DNA of 64,000 nt, taken from the NCBI GenBank assembly GCA_028752905.1, contig JAQNBH010000012.1, positions 28,901,816-28,965,815 on the forward strand, read 5' to 3'. A model generated the notes under the pieces. It ran no database searches and was not told the origin of the DNA. It was given only the letters and a program-made list of their open reading frames with translations. The position numbers and the translations under genes are program-made. Below are positions 48,510 to 59,343 of this stretch, in pieces. How positions within the stretch are numbered: position 1 is the first letter of the stretch; each line of letters starts with the position of its first letter. The stretch comes from Cladorhizidae sp. MBARI D1340-BT2 (Eukaryota > Porifera > Demospongiae > Poecilosclerida > Cladorhizidae).

Positions 48510-49882
48510 CGACTCCAGCCATCAAGAAATCTGTGCGTATTTTTTAATTTCATGCACGCGCATTTTGGGGGTTCATGCGGGAAACAAAAGTACGGAAATC
48601 TCATCCAAATCAGAATAATTCACAATTCAAATTTCATGAAATATCATCCAAATAAAATAATAATACAATGAAAGTAATTTATTATTAACTAACTAACAAT
48701 TAAAAATTAAACTATTAATGAAAGTCTAATCCATATTTCAGAATAATTTACAATCAAACAGGGTATTGGGTTTTAATTTCTGCTAATATGTATAAGTGAA
48801 AGCCACAGTTGTTCCATTTAGCTCATGCCACATAGATTAGGGATGGGAGCTGGTGGCGATGAACTCCTTTCAACCGCTTGAGCTTCACCTGCACAATATA
48901 ATAATTGTTGTTGTTAAAAAAAAATTACGTTCCACACAAACAATACCCTGTTCCAATAGGACTCAATATGTTGGGTGTGCACACCCTATTTATAAATTCA
49001 ATGGAGTGATTTACTCTCTCATCCACAATCCCAGGCAGAGTAGCCACCTGCCTATAAGATGCCCACTGGTCCGAATGGATTATTGATCCAGGTGCAACAT
49101 GCGCCTGAATGATGGGTAGCAAGGTGGCTGCGTCTCTCTGCTCCACAACTTGCATGTAACCTAAACACATTTTCATTGAATTAAAATCTTTGAAATAGGC
49201 ACAATACGTTTATCAAGTGTACCAAGAGCAGGCGCATGGTCTGTGTCAACCAATCCAAATATCCAAATATCCATAATAGGTGGGCGGCCTCTATGATGCT
49301 AAACAATCAATAACCAAAGTGATCATCCATTAAAGTATATCAAGTGATACCATGGGTTTGTGTGTGAATTGTGACTCGTCTATTTGAATAACAGATCCAA
49401 CACCAGCAAGCACAATCTGGTTCCGACATAGTACTGCAGAGCACACTTCCCTAAGCCACTGGTACACAGTAATTGCCATTTTCTTGTTACAGCCACACTC
49501 ATCTGCTGCATCTAATACAGGGTACTGCCTCACCCACCCACCAATATATTAATAGAAGCCATGTCTGAAGTACCAGGTGAGATTTTGAGAAAAAACTCCC
49601 TGCTAATTGATTTCAGGAATTTACAACTTGGTCATGCCCCATCCTTCAGGTCCGCTTTTTTTCTTAGCGCCATTGAACAACTACACCTATACACGGGTAT
49701 AACATAGTATGTGATGGCTAGGTACCCCTTCTTACCTGGAACATGAAAAAGAAAGAGCTAGTAGACCGTTGCTGTTGACCCTTTCTTACCTGGAACATGA
49801 AAAAGAAAGAGCTAGTAGACCCTTGCTGTTGAGGTAGCCTATAACCTCTTCAAGCGCACGAATTTCTTGATGGCTGGAGTCG
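48510..49882 (-). mobile_element. Merlin (IS1016/ISXO2-type) DNA transposon, decayed copy
   Basis: Inverted ends share CGACTCCAGCCATCAAGAAA near 48511 and its complement near 49857-49877. The minus strand encodes a Merlin transposase in pieces. AADECGCNKKMAITVYQWLR and VIQIDESQFTHKP (first Asp) lie at 49330-49533. EQRDAATLLPIIQAHVAPGS, then IIHSDQWASYR (second Asp), are in the 48925-49176 frame. HIESYWNR (Glu) is readable only in a shifted frame, just before a GTATTG donor near 48950. KRLKGVHRHQLPS is near 48850-48890. The Glu block is one base out of frame, so inactive. Same family as the neighbour at 50021-51774, in opposite orientation. Confidence 0.8.
49735..49835. repeat. Two-copy direct duplication, about 52 bp
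   Basis: TTACCTGGAACATGAAAAAG and about 30 following bases occur twice in tandem, inside the right part of the first Merlin element. Confidence 0.9.
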
Positions 49883-50076
49883 CTTGATCCAAAATATATA
49901 TAATTATATAGCTTGCATTTCTCCAATGATAGCGCGTGGCGTCATCTTCTGAGGGACTTCCAAGGGTCAGGCAAGTGAGTAGGATACGGCTATCGAAGTT
50001 TCGATCAATCCCAATATAAGCCTCCAAGGGTCGAAAAAATCGTGTGCGTTTTTAATTACGCGAGCGGTACCAAAAG

Positions 50077-51363
50077 GTGTCGAATGTGTTAATGAAACTT
50101 ATAATGAAACTTATAATGAACAATTTTGCTGATGAACTGTCCATGGCTGCTTCAGGAACATTAAGACACATTGCTTCTGCTGCTTTTGGCACAAATGAGG
50201 TTATAGACTATCTAGATGAAGACCCAGGGTTTATTGACAAATTCTGTCACATGTGGAAGGTAAAACAGACATAATTGGGATTTTGTGATTCACTGATGTT
50301 ATACCTGTGTATTAGATGCAGTATAAATATGACTTTGAGAAGAAAGGCTTCATTGAAGGATGGTTGGACTTGGGCATGTTCAACATGCAAATCTACTAAA
50401 TCAATTCGCCATGGTATACAGATTGAATGCAGTTGTGTTGATTAAACTGAATCATACCATTGACTTATATACAGGGAGTTTTTTTCCTAAATCACGGCAA
50501 AGCTGGATCATCCTTATTTATTGGTGGTCCAGGGAATACCGGGTTACAGATGCTGCACGTGAGTGTGGTTGTAACAAAGATACTGCAGTCAATGTGTACC
50601 AGTGGCTGCGGGAGGTATGCTCCACAGAGCTGTGTGCACAACCTATTGTGTTAGGTGGGTCTGGCGTGGTTGTGCAAATCGATGAGTCCCAGTTCACACA
50701 TAAACCAAAGGTATTTCAAGGCAGTCGTATATCATATTGAACAAGAGATAAATGTTTGTTCTTTGTCAATGAATAGCATCACAGAGGACGCCCTCCAGCA
50801 CAAGAAGTTTGGGTGTTTGGGATGGTGGATACTAACCACACACCAGCTCTTGGTAATCATGACCACTTGTGTTTGCCATGATAGTCAATTATTATTGCAA
50901 TATTTTCCAAGGTTTCATGCTAGATTGTGGCTCAACGGGATGCAGCAACACTCCTGCCAATAATTCAAGCACATGTTGCACAAGGAACGATTGTGCACTC
51001 TGACCAGTGGGCCGCATACAGGAGGGTGGCAGCTGTGCCTGGTGTGGCTAGCCATGCTACGGTCAACCACTCGATTCAATTTGTCGACCATACAATGGGG
51101 GTGCACACTCAGCACATAGAATCGTATTGGAATAGGGTAAATATATATAACTGGTATTTAATAATACATAACTTGAATAACATTCTAATTCTTTACAGGC
51201 AAAGATAAAGATGAAATCGATGAAGGGTGTCCATCGTCACCAGCTACCATCATATCTAGATGAATTCATGTGGAGGGAGCATAAAGGAAGGACAACGGAG
51301 GAGGCATACAAGAACATCATCCGTTCTATAACTGCACAATATCAATTTCAAATAAATAACTAA
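50077..51363 (+). CDS. Merlin transposase, several exons
   Basis: N-terminal exon to about 50260 (FADELSMAASGTLRHIASAA, then GFIDKFCHMWK). The next carries a zinc-ribbon-like WACSTCKSTKSIRH near 50366-50410. Then GSFFPKSRQSWIILIYWWSR and AARECGCNKDTAVNVYQWLR with VVQIDESQFTHKPK (first Asp) to 50709. RGRPPAQEVWVFGMVDTNHT is near 50785-50845. After a TGCTAG acceptor comes QRDAATLLPIIQAHV with IVHSDQWAAYR (second Asp), and HTQHIESYWNR (Glu) to 51135. After TTACAG the last exon gives MKGVHRHQLPSYLDEFMWRE and ends at 51363. All three catalytic residues of the IS1016/Merlin DDE set are present. At least one small frame inconsistency occurs near 50366. Exon limits are from GT-AG sites and are approximate. 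Confidence 0.78.
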
Positions 51364-51515
51364 TTTTAAATGCACAAACCAATTTTAAATAAATAACTAA
51401 TTTTAAATGCACAATTAATTCGATCGTGGTAACAAATAAATAACTAATTTTAAATGCACAAACCAATTTTAAATAAATAACTAATTTTAAATGCACAATT
51501 AATTCGATTGTGGTA
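51352..51515. repeat. Two-copy tandem duplication, about 84 bp
   Basis: AAATAAATAACTAATTTTAA and following bases to AATTCGAT(C/T)GTGGTAA occur twice, at the 3' end of the Merlin transposase. Confidence 0.9.
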
Positions 51516-51773
51516 AAAATATATATATTGTAAATAATTATAAGATATATCATGGTAAAAACATGGTAAAAGATATATCATGGTAAAACATGGTAAAAAC
51601 AAAAACTATATATTTTAAATAATATTAATCAATGTTATTATAAGGAATTATAATGTGCAGTTTACCAGCCACGTGCATAGTTCATTATAAGTTTCATTTT
51701 ATAAGTTTCATTAAACACATTCTGGTACCGCTCGCGTAATTAAAAATGCGCACGATTTTTTCGACCCTTGGAG

Positions 51774-51879
51774 GGGATTGATCCGGTGTTTGATCTGAAG
51801 GGATCCATGAGGAGCCGTTATGTCGACCCCAGCAAGGACAACAGTGGAGATGTTCTCTTAGATGAGAATTACCTCAACT
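51774..51879 (+). CDS. PIKFYVE: PIKfyve kinase domain exon (DLKGS motif)
   Basis: Reads VFDLKGSMRSRYVDPSKDNS, then GDVLLDENYLN, up to a GTGAGT donor at 51880. FDLKGS is a signature of phosphatidylinositol phosphate kinases; the Lys/Gly loop helps bind ATP and lipid. Spacing to LLDEN matches PIKfyve, which makes PI(3,5)P2 from PI3P on endosomes. The only AG upstream that keeps the frame is the last bases of the Merlin inverted repeat (51772-51773), giving GIDP before VFDLKGS. The true acceptor may have been replaced or truncated by the insertion. Confidence 0.88.
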
Positions 51880-52345
51880 GTGAGTGTGATTAGAGGGGTG
51901 TGGCCAGAGGGTGGGGAATAGTGGGCATGTATGAAAGAATAGGAAAGGATGTGGATGCGTGTGGCCAGTATGTGGAGGGGTGTGCCTGTATGAAGGGGAA
52001 GGGAGGTTTGTGGTGAGGAGGTGGGAGTATGGAGGGGCTGGGGAAGTCTAAGTAGAGGGGTGTTTTGTGAGCGTATGTGGAGTGGGACAAATGTGTGAAG
52101 GAAGGGTGTGGAGAGGGGGTGGGGAAAGTGTATCTGGGGTACATGTTTATCATGAGAGGTTAGGGCAAATGTGTGTGGATGAGTGTGTCAATAGGGAGTG
52201 TGAGGAGCCTGGGCATGGTTGTGCGTGGGAGGAGATGAGGGGGTGGCAAGGGGACATGTCACAATGGGGTAGGGCAAATATAGTCTGGATAGATAACCCT
52301 TGACTTATTTGACATACTGGAGAGGAAAAAGCTGTGGCCCACTAA

Positions 52346-54626
52346 GCTTTTGTTGCCACCCAATCCTGGTGCTTTTGTTCCCACCCAATCCTGGTGCTTT
52401 TGTTCCTACCCAATCCTGGTGCTTTTGTTCCCACCCAATCCTGGTGCTTTTGTTCCTACCCAATCCTGGTGCTTTTGTTCCCACCCAATCCTGGTGCTTT
52501 TGTTCCCACCCAATCCTGGTGCTTTTGTTCCCACCCAATCCTGGTGCTTTTGTTCCCACCCAATCCTGGTGCTTTTGTTCCCACCCAATCCTGGTGCTTT
52601 TGTTCCCACCCAATCCTGGTGCTTTTGTTTCCACCCAATCCTGGTGCTTTTGTTCCCACCCAATCCTGGTGCTTTTGTTCCCACCCAATCATGGTGCTTT
52701 TGTTCCCACCCAATCATGGTGCTTTTGTTCCCACCCAATCCTGGTGCTTTTGTTCCCACCCAATCCTGGTGCTTTTGTTCCCACCCAATCCTGGTGCTTT
52801 TGTTCCCACCCAATCCTGGTGCTTTTGTTCCCACCCAATCCTGGTGCTTTTGTTCCCACCCAATCCTGGTGCTTTTGTTCCCACCCAATCCTGGTGCTTT
52901 TGTTCCCACCCAATCCTGGTGCTTTTGTTCCCACCCAATCCTGGTGCTTTTGTTCCCACCCAATCCTGGTGCTTTTGTTCCCACCCAATCCTGGTGCTTT
53001 TGTTCCCACCCAATCCTGGTGCTTTTGTTCCCACCCAATCCTGGTGCTTTTGTTCCCACCCAATCCTGGTGCTTTTGTTCCCACCCAATCCTGGTGCTTT
53101 TGTTCCCACCCAATCCTGGTGCTTTTGTTCCCACCCAATCCTGGTGCTTTTGTTCCCACCCAATCCTGGTGCTTTTGTTCCCACCCAATCCTGGTGCTTT
53201 TGTTCCCACCCAATCCTGGTGCTTTTGTTCCCACCCAATCCTGGTGCTTTTGTTCCCATCCAATCCTGGTGCTTTTGTTCCCACCCAATCCTGGTGCTTT
53301 TGTTCCCACCCAATCCTGGTGCTTTTGTTCCCACCCAATCCTGGTGCTTTTGTTCCCACCCAATCCTGGTGCTTTTGTTCCCACCCAATCCTGGTGCTTT
53401 TGTTCCCACCCAATCCTGGTGCTTTTGCTCCCACCCAATCCTGGTGCTTTTGTTCCCACCCAATCCTGGTGCTTTTGTTCCCACCCAATCCTGGTGCTTT
53501 TGTTCCCACCTAATCCTGTGCTTTTGTTCCCACCCAATCCTGGTGCTTTTGCTCCCACCCAATCCTGGTGCTTTTGTTCCCACCCAATCCTGGTGCTTTT
53601 GTTCCCACCCAATCCTGGTGCTTTTGTTCCCACCCAATCCTGGTGCTTTTGTTCCCACCCAATCCTGGTGCTTTTGTTCCCACCCAATCCTGGTGCTTTT
53701 GTTCCCACCCAATCCTGGTGCTTTTGTTCCCACCCAATCCTGGTGCTTTTGTTCCCACCCAATCCTGGTGCTTTTGTTCCCACCCAATCCTGGTGCTTTT
53801 GTTCCCACCCAATCCTGATGCTTTTGTTCCCACCCAATCCTGGTGCTTTTGTTCCCACCCAATCCTGGTGCTTTTGTTCCCACCCAATCCTGGTGCTTTT
53901 GTTCCCACCCAATCCTGGTGCTTTTGTTCCCACCCAATCCTGGTGTTTTTGTTCCCATCCAATCCTGGTGCTTTTGTTCCCACCCAATCCTGGTGCTTTT
54001 GTTCCCACCCAATCCTGGTGCTTTTGTTCCCATCCAATCCTGGTGCTTTTGTTCCCCCTAATCCTGGTGCTTTTGTTCCCACCCAATCCTGGTGCTTTTG
54101 TTCCCACCCAATCCTGGTGCTTTTGTTCCCTCCCAATACTGGTGCTTTTGTTCCCACCCAATCCTGGTGCTTTTGTTCCCACCCAATCCTGGTCCTTTTG
54201 TTCCCACCCAATCCTGGTGCTTTTGTTCCCATCCAATCCTGGTGCTTTTGTTCCCATCCAATCCTGGTGCTTTTGTTCCCACCCAATCCTGGTGCTTTTG
54301 TTCCCACCCAATCCTGGTCCTTTTGTTCCCACCCAATCCTGGTGCTTTTGTTCCCACCCAATCCTGGTGCTTTTGTTCCCATCCAATCCTGGTGCTTTTG
54401 TTCCCACCCAATCCTGGTGCTTTTGTTCCCACCCAATCCTGGTGCTTTTGTTCCCACCCAATCCTGGTGCTTTTGCTCCCACCCAATCCTGGTGCTTTTG
54501 TTCCCACCCAATCCTGGTGCTTTTGTTCCCACCCAATCCTGGTGCTTTTGTTCCCACCCAATCCTGGTGCTTTTGTTCCCACCCAATCATGGTGCTTTTG
54601 TTCCCACCCAATCCTGGTGCTTTTGT
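52346..54626. repeat. Minisatellite, 25-bp unit
   Basis: About 90 copies of GCTTTTGTTCCCACCCAATC plus CTGGT, very homogeneous, with most variants single-base (ATGG, CATCC, CTCC). It fills the intron between two PIKfyve kinase exons. Since the unit has no stop in any frame, long spurious ORFs (up to 781 codons) occur on both strands. Confidence 0.98.
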
Positions 54627-54947
54627 GATGTCACCACTCTCGTGAGCATGTAGGGTGACATCATAAACTTACCAAGATAGAGATGCGCTCGGAACAGAAG
54701 CTCTACTTTAGTATAGCAGACCCTTTCCCCCTCTAGCCACGAGATTAATTAAGGCAAGTGTGTATGTGGAGTGTGGTTAAGTGGGTGGAGTTTGGGTGTG
54801 GTCGGCCTGGAGAGATGGAAAGAAGGGAATGCTTGGGAATAGAAAGGAAACTCAAAGACGTCAAATAGAGATGTGGAAGAGGTTGTGCTATAATTATACA
54901 GTTACAATCCTCTACTTTGAAGAACATTTGCTCCTCTCTTTCTGCAG

Positions 54948-55109
54948 CTATCTGCCACGCCCCTGTATATGTGCATCCTCACTCCAAGTTTGTGCTGATG
55001 CAAGCCATCATGGCCGACAGCGAGTTCCTGGCCCAGAATTCCATCATGGACTACTCTCTCCTTACTTGCATTGATGACAATGCCGGCATGCTAGTGGTCG
55101 GAATAATTG
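54948..55109 (+). CDS. PIKFYVE: PIKfyve kinase domain exon (MDYSLL motif)
   Basis: Opens after TTTCTGCAG. Joined to the previous exon it reads LNSICHAPVYVHPHSKFVLM, then AIMADSEFLAQNSIMDYSLL and DDNAGMLVVGIIG, ending ATTG|GTAAGG. (I/M)xDYSLL is the catalytic-core motif of PIP kinases, and ELVVGIID follows it in PIKfyve. Frame is intact across the junction. The next exon (YIRTFTWDK in relatives) was not found before the repeats and retrotransposons that follow. Confidence 0.93.
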
Positions 55110-56529
55110 GTAAGGGATTTTGGCATGGTAACATTCTTGGTTTTTGGTGAGGGTTCATCACAGTAACTGAACAGGGTTGTCATGGTTATTGGTAAAGGGT
55201 CATCACAATAACTGAGATTGCCATGTTGATTGGTAAGGGGTCAACAAAAACTGTGTTTATCATTTATCATTGTAATTGATAAGTGATCACCAGTAATGTT
55301 GTTTGGTTACCATTAAGGGTAGTTCCAAATAATATGTTAGATGGTTATTCAGTAATCGTTGAGGATCATCCATTGCTGATATAGAGAAAGCTCCCTTATC
55401 TGGACTCCCCAGTCAGACATTCCATCTAGGTTACTTCCCAAATTCTTGAGTTAATTATGTGGGCTGAAATTACCTTATTACCACCTTGAATGTTGAAATC
55501 AATTTGACCTCCAAGTCAAGTCATTTGTATACCCTCATTGGAGCAAGGAATTTTAGAGTGGGTGTGGTGATGGAAATATGGTGTTAAAATAGTGGATGTC
55601 AAATATCAAATACAATATTAGATATTTTAAAAATGGTCGTTATTGTTCAGGAGCCACCTGTGGGGATGGGCCAGTGAACACATAGCCTCCATGACACGGC
55701 TATTTCCTCATATCTAGTGCTAGCAACAACTCTGGTAATAGCCAAGACTCCCAATTATATCGTGGAATATCGCAAGCCATTTCACTTGTAGGCTGTATTT
55801 TCACTCACCTTTGGCTCATGAAATTACAGGCACATGCTCATAAACAACTTACCACACTCTACACTGACCATATATATATATTGATATACATGTTGTATAG
55901 AGATATATACACAGTATATGTATGTATATATATATATAGATATATATATACAGTATATGTATGTATATATATATATTTTTAATACTAAAACACATCTTTT
56001 GTCTCATTTCTATTTTGGATTTTTAGTTTTTTAAGTCGAGCAGTCACTTTCATGTGTAAGAAGTTACTCAGTGCAACTCCAGAGCTATTGTATTTTTGTT
56101 AGTTATAATAACATCAATTCCTCACTGGCTAACTTGGGAACAACACCATCAGAATGAAAGTTCCAGGACAATATTGCATGCCATGAACCACAGGTGAAGG
56201 GGATGGTACCGAGGTCAAATCAACGACACCCACAGAAAATCATAGACAATGCACACATCGCATCACAGTCTTGCATGCACACTAGACTCCTCCCCAACTA
56301 AACCAAAGTGAGGATGAGTAAAATACAAAAACGTAATGTTTAAGTTGTTCAGTGACTACTGTATAAATAGTCCAACAGAAATATCGAGCAGCCACTTCAG
56401 GAGCTGGAGTTACACTTTCCATAGGTGGGTTAAGGACGAATGCATTTGGTGGCGGTGATGAATGTACTTCAGTTCTGTCTTCTGGTCTATTCTTAAGTTG
56501 AAGTTCGGTCTCTATTGCTGAGCATACTC
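55110..56529. other. No gene recognised; degenerate GGTAA(G)GGTCATC repeat and TA runs
   Basis: 55110-55390 holds about six weak copies of a TTGGTAAGGGATCATCACAG-like phrase derived from the exon's donor region. 55870-55980 is (TATA)n. The remainder is unique sequence with no recognised exon. Confidence 0.6.
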
Positions 56530-56755
56530 ACTGATGTCTACTTCAGGTGCTGCATTAGAAGAAACCTGATTAACCTTTGATCCAAATGACGCCTGCACTG
56601 TAGACCTGTTTCAGTCTCAATCATATACGATGCATCTTGCTTCCGAATAACGAATCCAGGATTCCACTTGTCTCGTGAACTGCCATTAACTCTTGTCCAA
56701 CAACTAGTTCTCGAGTGCAATCCTGTTGGTCGTGCTGTTGAACTCACTTGGTATG
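56530..56755 (-). pseudogene. Older gypsy element: integrase C-terminal fragment
   Basis: The minus frame reads PTGLHSRTSCWTRVNGSSRD, then KWNPGFVIRKQDASYMIETE and CRRHLDQ. This is the integrase tail of a Ty3/gypsy element (KW.PG.V......SY.V....G...RRH.DQ). It is the continuation of the integrase at 61370-61670, cut by the younger LTR element. Confidence 0.75.
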
Positions 56756-57151
56756 TGTTATGGTTAGCTCTGTACTGTATAGCCAACCCACAACCTCTGC
56801 CTGTCTGTCTGATATCTGGTCTGAACTCAGTCCCTGTGCTAATTCTATAACTGCTCATAAAGTAATAAGAGAATGTATCTTGACTAACAATATCATACAA
56901 TACAGAGGGGACTCTCCTAGCTGAGCAGACTGTTCCTTTTATAGGTTATCTACTCAGCTCTGACAGGTCCCTATAGCGAATAACATTACAGCCAATCAGA
57001 TGACTACACCTGTTAGGTAACTACAACCAATCAAATGACTACACCTCTTAGGTAACTGTTTTATATACTGTCTGTGCATTGCATGACTATATATGTTAAC
57101 AATAGTTCAACTGTTAGTTAGGGAGCTAGGATGTGCTGACACTGCCTAACA
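56756..57151 (-). repeat. 3' LTR of the gypsy element
   Basis: Begins TGTTATGGTTAGCTCTGTAC and ends CACTGCCTAACA. Adjacent on the inner side at 57152-57171 the minus strand is almost purely purine (GAGGAGAAGAAGGAGGGAG), the polypurine tract for plus-strand priming. The RNase H open frame runs through the tract and stops at 57126 inside the LTR. Confidence 0.95.
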
Positions 57152-57660
57152 CTCCCTCCTTCTTCTCCTCTGGTTTAGAGCTGCTCGTGGTAGTGTCGTC
57201 CTCCAGTCCTTCGATCCATGCTTGCCGTGACAAGCCATCTGCATTAAGGTTTAGTCGTCCTGATTTGTGTACCACAGAGAAGTCATAAGGTTGCAATGCC
57301 AGAGACCACCGTGTGAGCCTGCTATTCTCATATTTGAACTTATCCAAATACATAAGACATCTGTGGTCTGTTTGAACTTCAAAAGCAACTCCCGTGAGAT
57401 AAACCCGGAAGTGTCTGATTCCTCCTATGACTGCCAGGCATTCCTTCTCGATGACAGTAATTCCTTTCACGGGGTAATAGCTTCCTGGAATGCCAAGCTA
57501 CTGGTCGTTCATTGCCATCGTTGTCCTTCTGGCTCAACACACTGCCCCTATTCCAATGTTGGAAGCATCTGTTTGTAAAATCATGGTTCTCTCTGCTGTT
57601 GGTGCCACCAACATTACTTCACCAGTCAGTCCATCCTTTAAAGTTTGAAATGCCTTCTCC
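57126..57660 (-). CDS. Gypsy RNase H, frame-broken
   Basis: The first half (57470-57660) reads QTDASNIGIGAVLSQKDNDG and VAWHSRKLLPRE. The second half, in a shifted frame, reads TVIEKECLAVIGGIRHFRVY, FEVQTDHRCLMYLDKFKYEN, and HKSGRLNLNADGLSRQ. The catalytic residues (D of TDAS, E of EKE, D of TDH, D of NADGLSR) are visible. Two bases are missing near 57470. The tail SKPEEKKEGVLG is encoded by the polypurine tract and LTR, so the gene ends here rather than continuing into integrase. Confidence 0.88.
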
Positions 57661-57676
57661 AATTCTGGATTCCAGA

Positions 57677-58465
57677 TTATCTTGTCGGGTGCATCCTTTC
57701 CGTTAGTGGTGCTGCTATCTCGGAGAAATTCCGGATGAAACGGCGGTAGTAGCCTGCTAGGCCCAAGAATGCCCGCACGTCTCTCTCTTTTTTTTTTGGT
57801 ACGTGAAACTCTGCCACTGCCATGACCTTGGCCTGCTCTGGTCGAATCCTTCCCTCACCCACTACGTGTCCCAGGAAGTGACATTCAGTTGTTCCAATGT
57901 GACATTTTTCAGGCTTAGCCGTCAGTCCTGCTTCCCTAAGCCGTTGCAGAACTTCTCTCACATGTCGTAAGTGCTCTTCCCATGTCACGCTGTAGATCAC
58001 CAGATCATCAAGATAGGCTGCTGCAAATTCTCGAATGTCTGCAAGTATGGAGTTCATCAGCCTCTGGAAGACTGCCGGCGCTCCCACAAGTCCGAATGGC
58101 ATGACTGTAAACTGGTATTTGCCTAGAGGGGTGATAAATGCTGTCTTCTCTTGGCTGCTCTCCTCCACTGGTACCTGCAAGTATTCTTTACACAGGTCTA
58201 GTGTGGTTATGAAAATTGCTCTTCCAAGGTCATCCAACAGGTCTTCTATGCGTGGCATTGGGAATGGGTCTGCTGTCGTCAATTTATTCAATTTCCTGTA
58301 ATCAATACAGAGCCTCAGAGAGCCATCCTTCTTAGGTACAAGGACAATTGGAGATGCCCATGGGCTGGTCGAGGGTGTGATTATTCCTTCGTCACAAAGC
58401 TGTTTGATCACTGCTTCAACCATTGCATATCTTGATTTGGGTAAACGGTAGGGTGGCAAGTGCAC
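57677..58465 (-). CDS. Gypsy reverse transcriptase
   Basis: An uninterrupted 262-codon RT block: PPYRLPKSRYAMVEAVIKQL, SPWASPIVLVPKKDGSLRLC, TLDLCKEYLQVPVEESSQEK, FGLVGAPAVFQRLMNSIL, and the catalytic AAYLDDLVIYS. It ends in the connection region (VRAFLGLAGYYRRFIRNFSE). Upstream of it, the pol frame between protease and RT has at least two TGA codons, at plausible CGA sites. After ERMHP the frame breaks before RNase H. Confidence 0.92.
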   Translation of the reverse strand: MHLPPYRLPKSRYAMVEAVIKQLCDEGIITPSTSPWASPIVLVPKKDGSLRLCIDYRKLNKLTTADPFPMPRIEDLLDDLGRAIFITTLDLCKEYLQVPVEESSQEKTAFITPLGKYQFTVMPFGLVGAPAVFQRLMNSILADIREFAAAYLDDLVIYSVTWEEHLRHVREVLQRLREAGLTAKPEKCHIGTTECHFLGHVVGEGRIRPEQAKVMAVAEFHVPKKKERDVRAFLGLAGYYRRFIRNFSEIAAPLTERMHPTR

Positions 58466-58977
58466 TGGTGGTGCATCACCCGTCCGAATTCAAATCTCTG
58501 TCAAGTTTGTCTTCCCAGGCCTTGTTTGAAATACATTCCTGAATTCTTCCACAAGTTCCCCGACCTCCTCTCTCTGCTGCCCTGATAGTCTGTTGTCGAT
58601 GTCGGGTATTTGCTGACCATTGGTCTGCTCTCAGGTGTGTATCTGCAGGGTAGGATCATTTTCCTGTCTCTTCCTCAGCTTATCTGCACTTCCATCTAGA
58701 GGGTGATCTGCATTCAAGGACGATGCATGCCATGCTGCTGTAGTTCAGCCCGTCTTTCATTTCGGGTTTGCCTTTTCTTGCTTTCCTTCTTAGGTAAAAA
58801 GATGTCTTCTTCAAACATGGGTAAGTCGTCCATCGTGACTTTTGGTCTTTCCGTCTCACCCTCCGACTCCGCACTCTTTTCCCAGGCAGTTATCTCTGTT
58901 CCACTCTGAGCGTCTGCCCTCAGATCGTCTTCCAACTCCTGTTTCTCTTGCTTTGCTCGGCTCCTGGTCGTAACAGT

Positions 58978-59247
58978 CTATGCCTCCCCTAGATCTGGTT
59001 TGTGTTCGATTATTAGTGCTTTCAAGAAGCTTACGTCTCTTCCAAGTAGAGCATCATGTTTCAGTCCATTGAACACGCCTGCTGTTATCCTCATTTTCCG
59101 TCCACCTATCTCTATCTTTACCTTTGCCAATCTCAGTACTTTAGACTCTCTTGAGAATGATTCGACCCTCTGTGATTGTCCTGTGTATGCATCTTCTGGG
59201 ACGAATCTACTATGCACGACTGACTTTGATGCACCGGTATCAATCAT
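58978..59247 (-). CDS. Gypsy aspartic protease
   Basis: Begins MIDTGASKSVVHSRFV; DTGAS is the active-site motif of retropepsin-like proteases, which act as dimers to cut Gag-Pol. KMRITAGVFNGLKHDALLGR with DALLGRDV is the usual ending (L(I)GRD). It is separated from gag by a stop and about 95 bases in another frame. Confidence 0.85.
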   Translation of the reverse strand: MIDTGASKSVVHSRFVPEDAYTGQSQRVESFSRESKVLRLAKVKIEIGGRKMRITAGVFNGLKHDALLGRDVSFLKALIIEHKPDLGEA

Positions 59248-59343
59248 AATGTCATCTGCTTGCTGTCCAGAGATCCTTCCAATGTATCTGATTGGTGGTG
59301 TGTCAGTGCTTTCATTTTCCTCATCTGTTGCATCCTCCTCTGC

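Larger units (their letters stand above)
50021..51774 (+). mobile_element. Merlin DNA transposon with introns
   Basis: Long inverted ends of about 90-100 bp: CCTCCAAGGGTCGAAAAAAT at 50021 and the complement ending at 51774. They share the CpG-rich core AATTACGCGAGCGGTACCA and an AATGAAACTTATAATGAA segment. A weaker match (GATCAATCC) continues outside both ends. No clear 8-9 bp target duplication was seen. The transposase on the plus strand appears split by several introns and is described separately. Confidence 0.85.

Noticed and set aside
49839..50027. Minus ORF of 62 codons between the Merlin elements, possibly a host exon
   Set aside because: Its two ends are made of the inverted-repeat sequences of the neighbouring Merlin elements, and the middle matches nothing I know.
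52300..54645. 781-codon and other long open frames on both strands
   Set aside because: They are translations of the 25-bp minisatellite in every frame; flanking exons show that this is an intron.
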